Assembly (NCBI GenBank): GCA_046155615.1 | Contig: JBJXFP010000138.1 | Location: 1-25,366, forward strand | Length of the DNA stretch: 25,366 nt | Source: JANNVZ01 sp046155615 | Lineage (GTDB): Bacteria; Bacteroidota; Bacteroidia; Flavobacteriales_D; Sanyastnellaceae | Reading direction: 5' to 3' | Part shown: positions 8,019-15,475 of the stretch, in pieces | How the letters are laid out: each line of letters begins with the position of its first letter | Numbering within the stretch: position 1 is the stretch's first letter | Position numbers and translations under genes: made by a program | The notes under the pieces: model-generated | Told to the model about the DNA's origin: nothing | The model's input: only the letters and a program-made list of their open reading frames with translations | Databases searched by the model: none

Positions 8019-9518
8019 TTAGCGTATCAAAACCCGATGTACTTCCTGATGAGCACCTGCAATAATCTCAACATGATAAATTCCAGGCGATAGCGCTGTG
8101 GTGTTGAGGAGCGTTTGTTCTGTATGGTGCATGGTGGATTGCACAAGCATTCCGCGAGCCTCATAAATTTTTGCAGTGAATTCTTTCAATGCACATGATG
8201 CGGTTATCATCAATTGTGAAGTGTTTGAATTGTTTGTAATAGAGAAGCATTTCGCATCATTCACTTCTTCCATCGCAAGCGCACAGCCTTGGAGGTTGCT
8301 TGCATTCACAGCCTGAAACACTGCCTCCTCCAATGAATAGAATGCACTCACATCTCCAAATTCATAACCCTCCCAAATGCCATTGGTCATAAAAACAAAT
8401 CCGCCATTGATGCTTTCATCTGTGTACCAATAGAGGTCAGAAATCAAACCATAAGCTTCGCCTGCATGTCCTTTGAAAATATTTTCTTCCCAAATGTGGT
8501 CACCACCTTCTGTATCGGTTGTCACCTGCACACCCAATCCCCAACTGCGAAACAGTCCGTAGTAATTGTCGCCATTGCTGCCATTGTATGTCCATTGGGG
8601 TGTGTGCATCAGTTCCAGAGTTTCCTCATTTAGAATTTCCACACCATTCCACGAACCATTGCGGTGCACGACAAGCAACTTCGCAAGGTCGTACACCGAA
8701 CATCGCAAGCTACCCTGCGGCCCGTAGATGAACCCATTGGTTCCAATTTCGTAATTAGTCAAGTCAAGTTGTTCGGGTTGCTCGCCCTGAAAATCGTCCA
8801 CTTGCGGAGTCCAACCACCCTGATTGCGATAGAGAACAGCCACGTTGTTGATGTTTTCAATATCTGCAACGTTGAAGCTGCCTGCTATTTGCAATGGATT
8901 CAGAATTTCATTTTTCATGTACACATCGAAACGCTGGCCACTCAGTGCTTCTATCAATGTTCCCACTACACCAAAGTTCGCATTGGAGTATGTGAAATAG
9001 GTTCCGGGTTCTTCCTGGCGCCACATGTTAGATGTGTAGTTATTGCCACCGGGTAAAAACAATTCACTGATGGAAGGTGGATTGGAATTGCCAGACGTAT
9101 AGCCAAGAAATCCTGAATAACCCGTTCCATCCTGAATGCTCCCGGTGTGAGAAAGCAACATGCGGTAAGTAATTGGTATATCGGGCCAGTTCGGATTGCG
9201 CAATTCAAAACCCAGCGCATCCGAAACATCTTCATCGAGTTGGAACAACCCTTCCTGATACAACTTCATCATCCCCGTTGCCGCCACCAGCTTGCTGATG
9301 GATGCTATGCGGTACATGGTGCTGTCATCAATGTCAAGTTGGGTTTCAAAATTTTTGAGGCCGTAGTGATGGGCTTCAATTTCTTCACCGCACACAACGG
9401 CCACTGACATTCCCATGAGTTCGAAGTCTTCGAAGATGGTCTGAAGATTCGAACTCAATTGTCCAAAAGCACCAGAGGCAAGCATGAGGGTCGAAACTAT
9501 AAGGTATTTACTTTTCAT
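8019..9518 (-). CDS. Secreted serine hydrolase (class C beta-lactamase fold) with T9SS sorting domain
   Basis: The 499-residue precursor has a signal peptide (about 1-19, ending AFG), then a beta-lactamase/D-Ala-D-Ala-peptidase-like domain: nucleophile S73 in the SxxK motif SISK, YSN at 177-179 (YxN), and a late KGHAGEAYG supplying the HxG variant of KTG. The last ~75 residues (KIYEARGMLVQS ... LSPGIYHVEIIAG ... HRVLIR) form a type A T9SS C-terminal sorting domain, so the enzyme should be exported across the outer membrane and released or lipid-anchored. The substrate is not evident; esterase, peptidase or beta-lactam hydrolysis are all possible in this family. The gene stands alone, convergent to clpB. 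The ATG at 9518 is followed directly by the signal sequence. Confidence 0.9.
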   Translation of the reverse strand: MKSKYLIVSTLMLASGAFGQLSSNLQTIFEDFELMGMSVAVVCGEEIEAHHYGLKNFETQLDIDDSTMYRIASISKLVAATGMMKLYQEGLFQLDEDVSDALGFELRNPNWPDIPITYRMLLSHTGSIQDGTGYSGFLGYTSGNSNPPSISELFLPGGNNYTSNMWRQEEPGTYFTYSNANFGVVGTLIEALSGQRFDVYMKNEILNPLQIAGSFNVADIENINNVAVLYRNQGGWTPQVDDFQGEQPEQLDLTNYEIGTNGFIYGPQGSLRCSVYDLAKLLVVHRNGSWNGVEILNEETLELMHTPQWTYNGSNGDNYYGLFRSWGLGVQVTTDTEGGDHIWEENIFKGHAGEAYGLISDLYWYTDESINGGFVFMTNGIWEGYEFGDVSAFYSLEEAVFQAVNASNLQGCALAMEEVNDAKCFSITNNSNTSQLMITASCALKEFTAKIYEARGMLVQSTMHHTEQTLLNTTALSPGIYHVEIIAGAHQEVHRVLIR

Positions 9519-9523
9519 ATGAA

Positions 9524-9531
9524 CAAAAGTA
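9524..9531 (-). promoter_or_regulatory. TACTTTTG -7-like element just upstream of the serine hydrolase start
   Basis: TACTTTTG matches TAnnTTTG exactly and lies 5 nt before the ATG on the minus strand, which would put the transcription start at or within a few nt of the start codon. No TTTG was found at the right -33 distance, so the call is weak. Confidence 0.25.
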
Positions 9532-9595
9532 ATTTGAAGGGCAATAAGAGCCTATTCCATACGCCAAACTGAAATGCTTTTAGCTTGCCGCCATT

Positions 9596-10183
9596 ATGCA
9601 TCACTTTTTGCAGCAATTCGAAGAAAAGGGTTTCTATGTATTCCATGAATTCATTAGTAACAAGGAAACAGCAAACCTCAGAAATGAAATAGAAACACTG
9701 ATGAATAACGAAGAAATGAAGCTCGCTGGAATAGGGAAAGCAGAAAACTTTCAGGTGAACCAACTGCAACGTGGCGATTTCATTCAATGGATAGATGAAT
9801 CCAATGCGATTGAACCGGCAAAAATATTTCTCTCATTGCTTCATGAAATTGTAGCCACCCTCAATCGCAATTTCTATTTGGGCATTACAGACATTGAGTG
9901 CCATTACACGCACTATCCAACAGGCACATTTTACAAAAAACATGTCGACAGACATCGTCAGCAGTCACACCGAATAGTTTCCTTTGTGCTCTATCTCAAT
10001 GAAAAATGGAATGTGGAGGATGGTGGCCAATTGCGCATCTATCACGATGATGAAAGCTACAATGATGTAATACCTCAGGAAGGAACATTAGCCATTTTCC
10101 TCAGTGAAAAAGAACATGAAGTTTTAAAAACAAACAGGCCGAGGCAAAGTATTACCGGTTGGATGCGAACTCGTGTTATCTGA
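9596..10183 (+). CDS. 2-oxoglutarate/Fe(II)-dependent oxygenase, prolyl-4-hydroxylase type
   Basis: A 195-residue single-domain protein of the P4Hc / 2OG-FeII_Oxy_3 family. Iron ligands are H116 and D118 (KKHVDRH) and H174 (EKEHEV); R183 in RPRQSITGW is placed to bind the 2-oxoglutarate carboxylate. SFVLYLNEKW ... DGGQLRIY is the typical core strand pair. Small bacterial members resemble the EGLN/PHD and Tpa1 groups, and some hydroxylate proteins such as EF-Tu or ribosomal proteins; the substrate here is unknown. No signal peptide is seen. The ATG at 9596 fits the FYVFHEFIS N-terminus. It is monocistronic, ending about 30 nt before a strong hairpin at 10211. Confidence 0.88.
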   Translation: MHHFLQQFEEKGFYVFHEFISNKETANLRNEIETLMNNEEMKLAGIGKAENFQVNQLQRGDFIQWIDESNAIEPAKIFLSLLHEIVATLNRNFYLGITDIECHYTHYPTGTFYKKHVDRHRQQSHRIVSFVLYLNEKWNVEDGGQLRIYHDDESYNDVIPQEGTLAIFLSEKEHEVLKTNRPRQSITGWMRTRVI

Positions 10184-10210
10184 ATCAGAAATGCCGTGGC
10201 TGAAAATGAA

Positions 10211-10239
10211 AAAGGCCTCATGAAAAAAATGAGGCCTTT
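10211..10239 (-). terminator. Rho-independent terminator of tRNA-Gln (probably bidirectional)
   Basis: An 11-bp perfect stem (10211-10221 with 10229-10239, AAAGGCCTCAT/ATGAGGCCTTT) with a 7-nt loop. On the minus strand it is followed by TTCATTTTC, a U-rich tail, right after the tRNA gene. From the plus side it also follows the oxygenase gene, although the T tract there is short. Confidence 0.85.
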
Positions 10240-10249
10240 GATGAGCTTG

Positions 10250-10320
10250 TTGACCGACAAGGATTCGAACCTTGACAAACAGAACCAAAATCTGTTGTGC
10301 TGCCGTTACACCATCGGTCA
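10250..10320 (-). tRNA. tRNA-Gln (anticodon TTG)
   Basis: On the minus strand the sequence folds into a full cloverleaf. The acceptor stem TGACCGA (10320-10314) pairs with TCGGTCA (10257-10251), and the discriminator base is A at 10250. The D arm is GGTGTAACGGCAGCAC, the anticodon stem is ACAGA/TCTGT around loop TTTTGGT, giving anticodon TTG, and the T arm contains GGTTCGAATCC. The CCA end is not fully encoded (the next bases are CAA). Gln identity follows from the anticodon. Confidence 0.95.
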
Positions 10321-10353
10321 ATACCGCAGCTTCAGCTTTTTTTGAAGCGGGCG

Positions 10354-10384
10354 CAAAAATAGCCGTTCATCTTTACCGTACAAG
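10354..10384 (-). promoter_or_regulatory. Sigma-A-type promoter of tRNA-Gln
   Basis: On the minus strand CTTG (10384-10381), a 19-nt spacer and TATTTTTG (10361-10354) match the Bacteroidota consensus TTTG-N19-TAnnTTTG with one deviation. Transcription would start near 10347, leaving a ~27-nt leader before the tRNA 5' end. The best promoter match in the window. Confidence 0.65.
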
Positions 10385-10435
10385 TGCTTTTTGCATTTGG
10401 CTACTTTCGTCCGCCCAACGTGGGCTACAGCAACA

Positions 10436-11887
10436 ATGAAGGAAATTCTGAATTACATAAATGGCCGCATGCAGCAGGCGGAGAGCCACACCTGGCTGAA
10501 TAATGTAAACCCCGCCACCGGCCAGGTCTATTCACTTATTGCTGATAGCGATGAGCGCGATGTGGAGCAAGCCATAGTGGCAGCATCCAGTGCTTTCAAT
10601 AGCTGGAGCACAATGCCAGAGGCAGAAAGAGCACGCATCATGCTGCGCATGGCCGACCTCATTGCCGCCAACTTAGACAAGTTTGCAACAGCAGAAAGCA
10701 TAGACAACGGCAAGCCTGTAAGTCTTGCCCGCACCGTGGACATTCCAAGAGCAGAAAGTAACCTGCGCTTTTTCGGAACAGCGGCCATGCATTGGGCCAG
10801 CGAAGCACACATCATGGAAAATCGGGCGGTGAATTACACGCATCGCAAACCTATTGGCGTAGTGGGCTGCATCTCACCCTGGAATCTGCCCCTGTATTTA
10901 TTCACCTGGAAAATTGCACCCGCATTAGCCACGGGCAACTGCGTAGTCGCCAAGCCTTCTGAGATAACACCTATGACAGCTTACATGCTCGGTGAAATAG
11001 CCATAGAAGCCGGACTGCCTCCCGGAGTGCTAAACATTGTGCACGGCCTGGGCAACAAAGCCGGACAAGCCATCGTGTCCCACCCGCAGGTGAAGGCTAT
11101 CTCGTTTACCGGAGGCACTGCCTCAGGCAAACACATTGCAAGCATTGCTGCTCCCTTGTTCAAAAAACTATCGCTGGAGCTTGGTGGCAAAAATCCCAAC
11201 ATCATTTTCGATGATTGTGATTTCGAAAAAATGCTGAGCACTACCATCCGCTCATCCTTCAGCAATCAGGGTCAGATATGCCTTTGTGGTTCGCGCATTC
11301 TGGTTCAGAAAGGCATTTACGAAAAATTCAAACAACACTTCGTAGCGAAAGTGGCAGCCATGAAGGTTGGAAATCCACTGCTGGATGAAACCAAAACAGG
11401 TGCCGTGGTAAGCGAATCGCACATGCAAAAGGTATTGTCGTACATAGAGCTGGCAAAGCAGGAAGGCGGAACCATATTGTGTGGCGGACATCAGGTGATG
11501 CTCAGTGGGAATAATGCTGGTGGCTTTTTCATACAACCTACCGTTATAGAAGGTCTTGGCCCTGAGTGCCGCACCAACCGCGAAGAAATTTTCGGCCCGG
11601 TAGTAACCATACAAACTTTTCAAACAGAAGCAGAGGCAATCAGTCTTGCTAACGCCACTGAATATGGCCTTGCTTGCAGCCTGTGGACACAAGATGTGAA
11701 TCGCGTGCATCGCATGTCAGCACAATTAGAGTCGGGTATTGTGTGGGTAAATTGTTGGCTGCTGCGCGACTTGCGCACGCCATTTGGCGGAGTAAAAAAC
11801 AGCGGTGTAGGAAGGGAAGGCGGCTGGGAAGCCATGAGGTTTTTCACTGAACCTCAAAACGTATGCATCGAGTGGAATGGACACTAA
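10436..11887 (+). CDS. Aldehyde dehydrogenase, ALDH8 / 2-aminomuconate semialdehyde dehydrogenase-like
   Basis: NAD(P)-dependent oxidation of an aldehyde to a carboxylate. The 483 residues show the full ALDH set: ISPWNLPL with N150, VVAKPSEITP, FTGGTASG (224-231), general base E248 in LELGGKNPN, nucleophile C282 in NQGQICLCGSRI, and EEIFGPVV near the end. ICLCGSRI is the form I associate with ALDH8A1 and bacterial 2-hydroxymuconate / 2-aminomuconate semialdehyde dehydrogenases, acting in tryptophan (kynurenine) or aromatic meta-cleavage. No other such gene is in the window, so the substrate is inferred. I chose ATG 10436 (MKEILNYING); the ATG at 10391 adds 15 residues unlike the family. It appears to be monocistronic. 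Confidence 0.85.
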   Translation: MKEILNYINGRMQQAESHTWLNNVNPATGQVYSLIADSDERDVEQAIVAASSAFNSWSTMPEAERARIMLRMADLIAANLDKFATAESIDNGKPVSLARTVDIPRAESNLRFFGTAAMHWASEAHIMENRAVNYTHRKPIGVVGCISPWNLPLYLFTWKIAPALATGNCVVAKPSEITPMTAYMLGEIAIEAGLPPGVLNIVHGLGNKAGQAIVSHPQVKAISFTGGTASGKHIASIAAPLFKKLSLELGGKNPNIIFDDCDFEKMLSTTIRSSFSNQGQICLCGSRILVQKGIYEKFKQHFVAKVAAMKVGNPLLDETKTGAVVSESHMQKVLSYIELAKQEGGTILCGGHQVMLSGNNAGGFFIQPTVIEGLGPECRTNREEIFGPVVTIQTFQTEAEAISLANATEYGLACSLWTQDVNRVHRMSAQLESGIVWVNCWLLRDLRTPFGGVKNSGVGREGGWEAMRFFTEPQNVCIEWNGH

Positions 11888-11888
11888 A

Positions 11889-11927
11889 TCAGAAATGCCG
11901 CCTCATTGCTGAGAACGGCACTTCTGA
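11889..11927 (+). terminator. Hairpin directly after the aldehyde dehydrogenase stop
   Basis: TCAGAAATGCCG (11889-11900) pairs with CGGCACTTCTGA (11916-11927) with one A/C mismatch, and an inner CTCA/TGAG extends the stem. No T run follows (ATCATGTAAAAAT), so it may protect the 3' end or act as a weak terminator. Confidence 0.4.
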
Positions 11928-11994
11928 ATCATGTAAAAATCGTTTCGGTGTCAAACATATATCCTACTCAAATCCGCTTATGTGATTTGGCCCC

Positions 11995-12022
11995 GGCTGT
12001 TGTCAACAATTCATCAACAGCC
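11995..12022. other. Perfect 8-bp inverted repeat between convergent genes
   Basis: GGCTGTTG (11995-12002) and CAACAGCC (12015-12022) flank a 12-nt loop, between the ends of the aldehyde dehydrogenase and the small lipoprotein gene. A hairpin in either transcript is likely. There is no T tract on either side, so a terminator role is uncertain. Confidence 0.35.
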
Positions 12023-12033
12023 ACTCACTCTCT

Positions 12034-12573
12034 TCAATCATTGATGTAAACAGAAAACGAACCTGAGTAAATAATGTCGGCCCCTACGGCCACACCATTT
12101 TCCAATTCGTTCAGTACCATCTGAAAATTGACGGTCTCGGTACCTCCGCTGATGGGAGCGGCTATCACTTGCACCAAGCCCTCCTTTGGGGCAAACTGCC
12201 GAAGTGTGTCTAATGGATCATTCACGTTGAACTCTTCAATCAAGGCAGCAAATTCAAACTCACCATCTTCTTCATCTAAATAGAAAGTGCCGCCACCGTC
12301 TAAGTCAGGAATTTCGATGATGGTATTCAGTCCATGGGTATCAAATTCGCCCTGCACTATTACATCAGCCGTGATGTAGTACCTGCGCGACTCGGCCACA
12401 GTGCTGTCAGTAAGTATATAGTTTGCATCCAGCAGATTGATGGCCATACCTTGCCAGGTAACATTGCCACAAAGGCATGCATAAGGAACAGGCAAATAAT
12501 CGGGTGTTTTACGGCAGCCGGCCAACATGGCAACAGCAACGGCAAAGGATAAAAATGTGAATGCTCTCTTCAT
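12034..12573 (-). CDS. Small lipoprotein of unknown function
   Basis: A 179-residue protein I do not recognise. The N-terminus is a lipoprotein signal: MKRAFTFLSF, a hydrophobic core, and lipobox LAGC with the lipidated cysteine at residue 20. The mature part is acidic and beta-rich, with alternating strands (YYITADVIVQGEF, NTIIEIPDLDGGGTFYL, VNFQMVLNELENG, IIYSGSFSVYIND), consistent with a small beta-sandwich on the periplasmic or outer face of the envelope. I chose ATG 12573; the in-frame ATG at 12663 lies inside the upstream gene and adds a segment before the signal peptide. It starts 34 nt after the NamZ-like gene on the same strand, so the two are probably co-transcribed. Confidence 0.7.
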   Translation of the reverse strand: MKRAFTFLSFAVAVAMLAGCRKTPDYLPVPYACLCGNVTWQGMAINLLDANYILTDSTVAESRRYYITADVIVQGEFDTHGLNTIIEIPDLDGGGTFYLDEEDGEFEFAALIEEFNVNDPLDTLRQFAPKEGLVQVIAAPISGGTETVNFQMVLNELENGVAVGADIIYSGSFSVYIND

Positions 12574-12607
12574 AAATGAAATGGAATAAGGCCGCACGAA
12601 AATAATG

Positions 12608-13834
12608 TCATTCGAAATCAGGATAAAGCAAATACTGTTTGCGCATGACTTTGTAGAGGTCAATGTCCTGTTTCCAGGTTTTGCGAATTTCTATTGTGGA
12701 AGTTCCGGCTACAAGTTGTTTACGCAACTCATCGCTGCCCGCCAGCTGGTCAAAAAACTTTTCATTTGTAAAAAAATTCTTCTTATCGATACATCGCTCA
12801 TACATGCCTGTGAGCCACTCCATATATAACTCGCGCGATGAGGTGATATAAAACTCTCCAAATTCCTGCAGGTTGTGTCCTGTACATAGCTGCCCTTCAT
12901 ACTGCGGATCCATGGCTACGCCTGCCTGATCTTTCGGAGTAAATTCATATTTGCCTGTGGTGTTGCCGGGATAACCAATGCACTGAAAAGGCAGCTCAGT
13001 GCCTCGACCTACACTCACCGCTGTTGCCTCAAATAAGCACAGCGATGGGTAAAGATATACCGATGCTGCATTGGGCAGATTGGGCGATGGTTTCACCGGC
13101 AGGTGATACAAATCCTTATGTGAATATTCAACACATGGTATCACCGTTAAATTGCATTTGACTTTGCCTTTCAGCCAACCTTCGCCATTTATCATGTTGG
13201 CCAACTCACCTACTGTGCAGCCATGCACCAGCGGTATAGGATGCATTCCAACGAACGACTGGTGTTCCATTTTCAGAACCGGGCCATCTATATAGAATCC
13301 ATTGGGGTTGGGGCGATCAAGCACTATCACTTCTTTGTTGTTTTCGGCTGATGCCTCCATCACGTAGTGCATGGTGCTGATGTATGTGTAAAAGCGGGCA
13401 CCCACATCCTGAATGTCAAACAGAATGATATCTACATCCTTCAACATCTCCGCAGTTGGCTTTTTGTTTTTGCCATAAAGTGAAACAACTGATAGGCCTG
13501 TTTTCTGATCCTTTCCATCTTTGATGTGTTCACCCGCAGCGGCCTCACCACGGAATCCATGCTCAGGTGCAAACACTTTCACGATCTGGATTTTCAGTGC
13601 AAGCAATGAATCAACCAGATGCGCAGTTCCGATTAACGATGTTTGATTGGCTACAACTGCCACACGCTTTTGCTCAAGCAGCGGCAGGTATTGAACAGTG
13701 CGCGAGGCACCGGTCTTAATGTTCGCATTTACTTCAAGTGACTTCAGAGGAAACACCGGTACTCCATTGTGCTGCGCTTGCCCACACGATGTGAGTTGAA
13801 CAATAAGAAAGCAGAATAAAACAGGTCGCAGCAT
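12608..13834 (-). CDS. Exo-beta-N-acetylmuramidase NamZ-like lipoprotein (DUF1343)
   Basis: DUF1343 proteins include NamZ, an exo-lytic N-acetylmuramidase (CAZy GH171, as I recall) that removes terminal MurNAc from peptidoglycan fragments. Of 408 residues, the first ~16 are a lipoprotein signal with lipobox LTSC (Cys17), so the enzyme is membrane-anchored in the periplasm. Conserved blocks follow: RVAVVANQTS, FAPEHGFRGEAAAGEH, ILFDIQDVGARFYTYIST, VLDRPNPNG and FVGMHPIPLVHG. The start is ATG 13834 (MLRPVLFCFL), giving a proper signal sequence; the ATG at 13861 adds 9 residues. It is first in a two-gene unit with the small lipoprotein and divergent from the LolE-like permease gene. A role in cell-wall recycling or scavenging is inferred from the family. 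Confidence 0.88.
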   Translation of the reverse strand: MLRPVLFCFLIVQLTSCGQAQHNGVPVFPLKSLEVNANIKTGASRTVQYLPLLEQKRVAVVANQTSLIGTAHLVDSLLALKIQIVKVFAPEHGFRGEAAAGEHIKDGKDQKTGLSVVSLYGKNKKPTAEMLKDVDIILFDIQDVGARFYTYISTMHYVMEASAENNKEVIVLDRPNPNGFYIDGPVLKMEHQSFVGMHPIPLVHGCTVGELANMINGEGWLKGKVKCNLTVIPCVEYSHKDLYHLPVKPSPNLPNAASVYLYPSLCLFEATAVSVGRGTELPFQCIGYPGNTTGKYEFTPKDQAGVAMDPQYEGQLCTGHNLQEFGEFYITSSRELYMEWLTGMYERCIDKKNFFTNEKFFDQLAGSDELRKQLVAGTSTIEIRKTWKQDIDLYKVMRKQYLLYPDFE

Positions 13835-13842
13835 AGTGGGGG

Positions 13843-13875
13843 CAAATGTGTTGAGAACCACAGCGCATTTTCAAA
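13843..13875 (-). promoter_or_regulatory. Candidate promoter of the NamZ-like gene
   Basis: On the minus strand TTTG (13875-13872), a 21-nt spacer and CACATTTG (13850-13843) approximate TTTG / TAnnTTTG. The start codon follows 8 nt later, so the leader would be very short. Confidence 0.3.
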
Positions 13876-13887
13876 CACTGCACCACA

Positions 13888-13895
13888 TACTTTTG
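13888..13895 (+). promoter_or_regulatory. TACTTTTG -7-like element before the LolE-like gene
   Basis: Exact match to TAnnTTTG ending 22 nt before the TTG start at 13918. The -33 region (CATTTTC) is poor. It shares the 83-bp divergent intergenic space with the promoter candidate of the NamZ-like gene. Confidence 0.3.
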
Positions 13896-13917
13896 GCCAA
13901 CAGTGCATTGATAAATA

Positions 13918-15441
13918 TTGAATCTGCCACATTTCATAGCACAGCGCCTGATGCGCAGTGACGACAAGGGCCGCATTTCGCGGCCCATTGTGCGCATAGC
14001 TACCATTGGTATAGCTACGGGTGTGGCGCTCATGCTGCTGAGCGTTGCTGTGGTGCGCGGCTTCCAACAAGAGATTAGAAACAAGGTGATTGGCTTTGGC
14101 TCTCACTTTCAGGTAACTGCCAATGAGCGCAGCTATAGCCGCGACTCCAGGCCACTGCTCTTCGACAGCGAGGTGTACAACAAACTGCAAGAAACTGCTG
14201 ATGTAAAACATGTGCAGGTATTTGCCACCAAGCCGGGCATCATAGAAACCAAAGAAGCTTTGCAGGGTGTAATCATCAAAGGCGTGCGCGATGATTTTGA
14301 CTGGAGCTTCATCAACAGTTGTTTGACAGCAGGCGAAACACTACAGGGCGATTCTTCTTCCAAGAAATACGAAATAATCATAAGCAGCTACATAGCAGGC
14401 CGCATGAAGCTGAAGCCGGGCGACAAAACCAGCCTCTACATTTTTACTGATCTGGCAGACCCGCGCCAGCGAAATTTTACAGTGAAGGGAATTTTCGAAA
14501 CCGGACTTGAAGACTTTGATGCGCAATTTGTATTTGTAAATCTTGCACATGTGCAGCGCTTGTCAGGTTGGGGACTAAGGCTGGAAGCACAGGTTGACAG
14601 CACGTGTTTCGCAGATGTTATTCCGGTGGGGGCTTATGCCTTTGGTGGCGATGGCCTTTACAATTATCAATGGTCAGATCCTGACTGGATGGGTGAAGGC
14701 CCGCACGGTATGTACACCACCCGGGACACCACAGTGCGCGTTGTTGTAAATGATGAATCGGGCACATTGCCTGATACTGCGTGGCTAAGTATTGACTTTG
14801 CGGATGACACCAGCAGCGAAATTTGCAGGCCTTACACTACAAGTGTTACCACAGCGGGAGGCAGCGAATCACAGTACATCGGTGGCTACGAAGTCATCAT
14901 TGATGATTATGAAAAACTTCTTGATACTGACGACAAAATATTCTCTTCACTCACCACCAAATTTTTACAGACACAAAAAATAACTGACCGCAATCCTGAA
15001 ATTTTTTCATGGCTTGAGATGCTTGACATCAATGTGTGGCTCATCATCATTCTCATGGTAGTTATCTCCATTGTAAACATGACCTCTGCCCTGCTCATCA
15101 TCATCATGGAAAGGCAAAACCTGATTGGAACGCTGAAAGCACTTGGAATACGCAACATTTCAGTAATGAACATTTTCATACGTCAGGCTATTACCATCAT
15201 TGGCAAAGGCATGATTTGGGGCAATGTGGTGGGCATTGGACTGGCTGTGTTGCAATGGAAATTTCATTTCATCAGCCTCAATCCTGAGAGCTACTATGTA
15301 AGCAGTGTGCCGGTGAAATTAGATGTGCTCAGTTTTGCATTGCTCAATGCCGCAACCTTGATTTTATGCGCCATCAGCATGCTGCTGCCCGCACTTTTTG
15401 TATTGAAGGTAACTCCGGTGAAAGCCATGCGGTTTAGTTAG
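13918..15441 (+). CDS. LolC/LolE-like ABC permease (FtsX fold) with inserted PKD-like domain
   Basis: An inner-membrane subunit of a MacB/LolCDE-type transporter, which in Gram-negatives extracts lipoproteins for delivery to the outer membrane. Layout of 507 residues: short cytoplasmic N-terminus, TM1 (about 24-48, RIATIGIATGVALMLL), a periplasmic MacB-like domain, then TM2 (about 373-395), TM3 and TM4 with the FtsX core (GTLKALGIRN) and LLPALFVLKVTPVKAMRFS at the end. Relatives are about 400-415 residues. The extra ~100 residues lie at about 219-321, between VQRLSGW and IGGYEVIIDDYEKL, which are adjacent in ordinary family members. The insert has PKD/SprB-repeat features (GGDGLYNYQWSDP, TTRDTTVRVVVNDESG) and two cysteines (230, 303). 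The TTG start at 13918 is the first possible start after the in-frame TAA at 13912. No ATPase gene is adjacent. Confidence 0.85.
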   Translation: MNLPHFIAQRLMRSDDKGRISRPIVRIATIGIATGVALMLLSVAVVRGFQQEIRNKVIGFGSHFQVTANERSYSRDSRPLLFDSEVYNKLQETADVKHVQVFATKPGIIETKEALQGVIIKGVRDDFDWSFINSCLTAGETLQGDSSSKKYEIIISSYIAGRMKLKPGDKTSLYIFTDLADPRQRNFTVKGIFETGLEDFDAQFVFVNLAHVQRLSGWGLRLEAQVDSTCFADVIPVGAYAFGGDGLYNYQWSDPDWMGEGPHGMYTTRDTTVRVVVNDESGTLPDTAWLSIDFADDTSSEICRPYTTSVTTAGGSESQYIGGYEVIIDDYEKLLDTDDKIFSSLTTKFLQTQKITDRNPEIFSWLEMLDINVWLIIILMVVISIVNMTSALLIIIMERQNLIGTLKALGIRNISVMNIFIRQAITIIGKGMIWGNVVGIGLAVLQWKFHFISLNPESYYVSSVPVKLDVLSFALLNAATLILCAISMLLPALFVLKVTPVKAMRFS

Positions 15442-15475
15442 GCCAAATCTTGATCTCTTCGCACTTCACACCATT

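Noticed and set aside
14572..14880. Frameshift or assembly error as cause of the extra segment in the LolE-like gene
   Set aside because: The frame is open on both sides, the segment itself has coherent domain-like sequence, and conserved family sequence resumes in the same frame.
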